From contig NZ_JACHIP010000001.1 in NCBI RefSeq assembly GCF_014203275.1, forward strand, positions 930,001 through 994,000: a DNA stretch of 64,000 nt. The letters run 5' to 3'. Every line of letters begins with the position of its first letter. Position 1 is the stretch's first letter. Both the position numbers and the translations under genes were made by a program. This DNA comes from Granulicella aggregans. GTDB taxonomy: Bacteria > Acidobacteriota > Terriglobia > Terriglobales > Acidobacteriaceae. The notes beneath the pieces are model-generated. The model searched no databases. It was not told the origin of the DNA and saw only the letters and a program-made list of their open reading frames with translations. Positions 61,683 to 64,000 of this stretch are shown one piece after another.

Positions 61683-63260
61683 TTATTCTTGGGCAGAGGG
61701 ATTAGAGAGGGCGACCCGGATACGGTCGATGCGGCGGTCGGTGGAGGCCAGGACCTCGAGACGGAGACCGTCTTCTTCGACGACTTCGCCGCGCAAAGGG
61801 ATGTGGCCTGCGATCTCCGAGACCAGGCCACCAAGGGTGGTGGACTCGTAGTGCTCGGGCAGGCGTAGGGCGGTGGGCTGGTCGGAGTCGCGTGCGAGTT
61901 CACGGGTGATGACCTCTTCTCGGGCGTTGGGGTCTTCGGAGTCCGAGTCGGAGTCAGTCTCAGCGTGAACTGTCGTTGAGACCACGGCGCGGCGTTCGCC
62001 TGAACGGCGGTCCGAATAAGCTAGCGGAAGGGCAGCGGAGCGGCGATCGGCGTTTGTGCGCGCTTCTATAGCTGAAGCGTCAGAAGATTCAGGGGCGATC
62101 GCGGTGTCGGACGGGTCTTCCCTGTCGGCGAACCGGGCGTCGAACTGCGGCTGGAAGAGGTCGCGGAGCCGGGAGATCTCGAAGCTGCCGGAGACGATGA
62201 AAGAGCCGTCCGGTTCGGCGACGGGGGCGTCGTCGTCTTCCGTCTCGTCGTGCTCGTCGGAGATGTTGCCGACGATGGCCTCGATGAGGTCTTCGATGGT
62301 GATGAGGCCGGCGACGCCACCGTATTCATCGATGACGATTCGCATGTGCTGCTTCTCGCGCTGCATCTCGCGGAGAAGCTCGTTGACTTTCTTAGTCTCG
62401 GGAACGAAGGCCGCGGGCTTCTGCAGTTGCGAGACAGTGAGCTGGCCAGCCTCGGTATCGAGCACCTGGAGTAGATCGTGGGCGAAGACGATGCCGGTGA
62501 TGTTGTCGAGCTGGCCGGAGAAGACCGGGACGCGGGAGTAGATGTTCTCTTCGAGCGACGCTGTGAAGACTTCGAGCGTCATTGAACCTTCGACGGCGTA
62601 GATCTCCGGGCGTGGCGTCATGACTTCGCGAACGACCTTGTCGCCAAACTCCACAACGGAGCGAACGAGTTCGCGGTCGGACTCTTCGAGGATGCCCTCT
62701 TCTTCACCAGCTTCGAGCAGAGCGTCCATGGCTTCCGACGGGTGATCTTCTTCGGTGGTGTCTTCTGGCTCGGCGAGAGCTGCGATGGAGAGGAGCAGTC
62801 CCATCAGCAGGGTGACCGGAAGGACGAGGTAAAAGAGGGCTTCGAGCAAGTAACGGATCTTCGCGATCCAAAGACCTCGGGTCCGGGTGAAGAGAAGCTG
62901 CGGCAGGAGGCGATCGAAGATGACGATGAGCAGGACGAGCTCGATGATGGTGCGAGCGATGTCCGCGAGATGCGGGGTGCGCGTATAGACGGGGACGAGC
63001 GAATTGGGGCTATAGAGGCGCAGGCCGGAGAGCATGGCCATGGCGGCAAGCGAGAGCTGGCGCAGGACCGAGGCAGAGAGGGCGATGGACTCGCGTGCGA
63101 GGTGGAGGCGCGGCTCGACGACCTCTTCCCAGGCGTCGATGTTGTCTTGGTACTCGCGGGCGAGAAACTTGCCCATCTCGGAGTAGACGCGGTCGACGTA
63201 GGCGGCAAGAAGGAGGACGCCAAGCAGGATGACGAGCGAGAGGAAGTAGGCGGCGTTCAT
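61683..63260 (-). CDS. CorC/HlyC family protein with CBS pair
   Basis: Membrane protein of the CNNM/CorC type, often linked with magnesium or cobalt efflux. The 525-residue protein has an N-terminal membrane region (~5-180; VILLGVLLLAAYV and VLPVTLLMGLLLSIAA) and an acidic link with SEAMDALLEAGEEEGI. Paired CBS domains (~185-330; VMTPRPEIYAVEGS and DEYGGVAGLITIEDL) and a C-terminal CorC_HlyC domain follow. The last domain is split by an ~85-residue charged, low-complexity insertion between residues ~385 and ~470. The membrane region is not a clean DUF21 match by eye. Overlaps the ybeY stop by four bases. Confidence 0.85.
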   Translation of the reverse strand: MNAAYFLSLVILLGVLLLAAYVDRVYSEMGKFLAREYQDNIDAWEEVVEPRLHLARESIALSASVLRQLSLAAMAMLSGLRLYSPNSLVPVYTRTPHLADIARTIIELVLLIVIFDRLLPQLLFTRTRGLWIAKIRYLLEALFYLVLPVTLLMGLLLSIAALAEPEDTTEEDHPSEAMDALLEAGEEEGILEESDRELVRSVVEFGDKVVREVMTPRPEIYAVEGSMTLEVFTASLEENIYSRVPVFSGQLDNITGIVFAHDLLQVLDTEAGQLTVSQLQKPAAFVPETKKVNELLREMQREKQHMRIVIDEYGGVAGLITIEDLIEAIVGNISDEHDETEDDDAPVAEPDGSFIVSGSFEISRLRDLFQPQFDARFADREDPSDTAIAPESSDASAIEARTNADRRSAALPLAYSDRRSGERRAVVSTTVHAETDSDSDSEDPNAREEVITRELARDSDQPTALRLPEHYESTTLGGLVSEIAGHIPLRGEVVEEDGLRLEVLASTDRRIDRIRVALSNPSAQE

Positions 63261-63901
63261 CGAGTGGCCCGCTTCCTGCCGGTTGCTTTCTTACTAGCCC
63301 GTTTGGCGGCGGTCTTGCGCGGGGCCTTTTTACTGGTGCGAGCGGAAAGCAGACGCGGGGATTCTTCGCTGCGCTCAGAATGACGGGTTTTTGAGATACG
63401 TGGCGACTTCTTTGCGGAAAATTCACTTCGCCGCGTACTGACGGACTCTGTAGTGACGCGGGCTATGAGGCTGACGGGGAGTTTGAGCGCGGAGCGAAGT
63501 TCTGCTTCGCGGGCGGCCATCTGGCCGGAGTCGGTCTCGTGGTCGAGACCGGAGAGGTGGAGCAGGCCGTGGAGGATGAGGATGCGGAGCTCATCGGGGA
63601 GAGTGTGGCCGAACTGGGTGGCCTGGCAGGCGGCGGTTTCGAGCGAGATGGCGAGGTCACCGGCGTGATGGTCTGCGATCTCGGGCGGCGTAGGAAAGCT
63701 GAGGATGTCGGTGGCTTTGTTCTTGTTGCGGAAGGCGCGGTTGAGGCGTTTCAGTTCGGCGTCGGAGGTAAGCAGCACGTCAACTTCGCCTTCCAGGCCG
63801 ACGGCGGTGCGGGCGCGGTTCAGGAAACGCGAAAGGGCAGGCTTCGAGAGCGCGGCGGCATCCGGGACGAGCGCCTGGGCTTGCGGGTCAATGGAGATCA
63901 T
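63257..63901 (-). CDS. ybeY: Endoribonuclease YbeY with repeat-derived C-terminal extension
   Basis: Single-strand RNase for 16S 3'-end maturation and 70S quality control. The catalytic zinc motif HGLLHLSGLDHETD has ligands His111, His115 and His121, and residues 1-150 are a standard YbeY domain. Residues ~151-214 form a Ser/Lys/Arg-rich extension. The stretch HSERSEESP (~174-182) is the translation of a dispersed hairpin repeat (family B-like) at 63357-63389. Start ATG 63901 overlaps the stop of the upstream GH16-like gene by four bases. Confidence 0.93.
   Translation of the reverse strand: MISIDPQAQALVPDAAALSKPALSRFLNRARTAVGLEGEVDVLLTSDAELKRLNRAFRNKNKATDILSFPTPPEIADHHAGDLAISLETAACQATQFGHTLPDELRILILHGLLHLSGLDHETDSGQMAAREAELRSALKLPVSLIARVTTESVSTRRSEFSAKKSPRISKTRHSERSEESPRLLSARTSKKAPRKTAAKRASKKATGRKRATR
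63357..63389. repeat. Family B-like repeat inside the ybeY coding region
   Basis: GGGGATTCT...AGAATGACGGG, with the same plan as the copies at 23871 and 60432 (GATTC-type stem, then GGAATGAC). In the ybeY frame it encodes HSERSEESP, and on the other frames VILSAAKNP, peptides known as by-products of translated intergenic repeats in acidobacterial genomes. It appears to have become part of the gene's 3' end. Confidence 0.6.
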
Positions 63902-64000
63902 TTGGTGAGTGCGCTCGGCAGGGCGTGGACGGGCTGGTCAGGCCGTTTGTAGACGCGAACGTAGTCGACGAGCATCTGCTGGGGGAAGATGGTGGTCTGG
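63898..64000 (-). CDS. Glycoside hydrolase family 16-like, last ~33 residues (5' end outside window)
   Basis: The minus-strand frame at the right edge encodes FPQQMLVDYVRVYKRP, a close match to the C-terminal strand (PQxMLVDYVRVY) of family-16 beta-glucanases/laminarinases. The stop TGA overlaps the ybeY ATG by four bases, so both belong to one operon. Only the end of the gene is visible, so the substrate cannot be judged. Confidence 0.6.
   Translation of the reverse strand, partial: QTTIFPQQMLVDYVRVYKRPDQPVHALPSALTK

Overview
This is a GC-rich, gene-dense chromosomal segment that most resembles a member of the Acidobacteriota, class Terriglobia (Granulicella / Terriglobus / Edaphobacter type). 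This is an inference from protein style and content: TrmFO-type tRNA methylation, a CxxxY-type CcmE, an NtrY/NtrX pair, many secreted Zn-peptidases and esterases, and short intergenic repeats whose translation gives the HSERSEES-like peptides common in that group. I see no tRNA, rRNA, CRISPR array, prophage or insertion sequence. Both window edges cut genes: pyrE at the left and the C-terminus of a family-16-like glycoside hydrolase at the right.

Layout. 1-5.6 kb: pyrE (partial), mtnA, a small membrane protein, mscL, an FkbM methyltransferase and a secreted M28 peptidase. 5.9-8.8 kb: a FemAB-like N-acyltransferase and thiC on the minus strand. 9-14 kb: cytochrome c maturation genes. ccmE is separated from ccmA-ybaK-ccmB-ccmC-ccmD by a secreted M20 peptidase and a perfect palindrome containing a parS-like ParB site. 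14-17 kb: a sodium/solute symporter, a DUF1440 membrane protein and a PIG-L deacetylase without a normal start codon. 17.3-23.8 kb: a five-gene operon (crtN-like, aldehyde dehydrogenase, crtP-like, acyltransferase, glycosyltransferase) with the enzyme set of the staphyloxanthin pathway but no crtM. 23.9-35.4 kb: housekeeping and regulation genes: queD, a SYLF protein, a DinG-type helicase, der with a long basic N-terminal tail, a ClC channel with a MarR regulator, a GAF-SpoIIE phosphatase, trmFO and a GNAT gene.

35.5-42.8 kb: an outer-membrane barrel, an RNase E/G of 1299 residues carrying an ~820-residue disordered insertion inside its S1 domain, and an unrecognised membrane protein. A 43-residue Gly/Ser/Asn-repeat peptide gene with a strong ribosome binding site follows. 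43-52 kb: the rod-shape genes mreB, mreC, mreD, mrdA and rodA on one strand, interrupted by a Nif3-like secreted protein, a cytochrome P460-type protein and an esterase. 52-64 kb: an acyltransferase, alanine dehydrogenase, and an NtrY/NtrX two-component pair in which the NtrX homologue lacks GAFTGA. Then come a RimJ/L-type acetyltransferase, a Tat-exported intradiol-dioxygenase-like protein, era, corC and ybeY.

The strongest leads are the C30-carotenoid operon without its own synthase, the S1-inserted RNase E/G, the GAFTGA-less NtrX, the CxxxY CcmE system, the parS-like site, the glycine-repeat peptide, and two dispersed hairpin repeat families, one of which has been translated into the end of ybeY.
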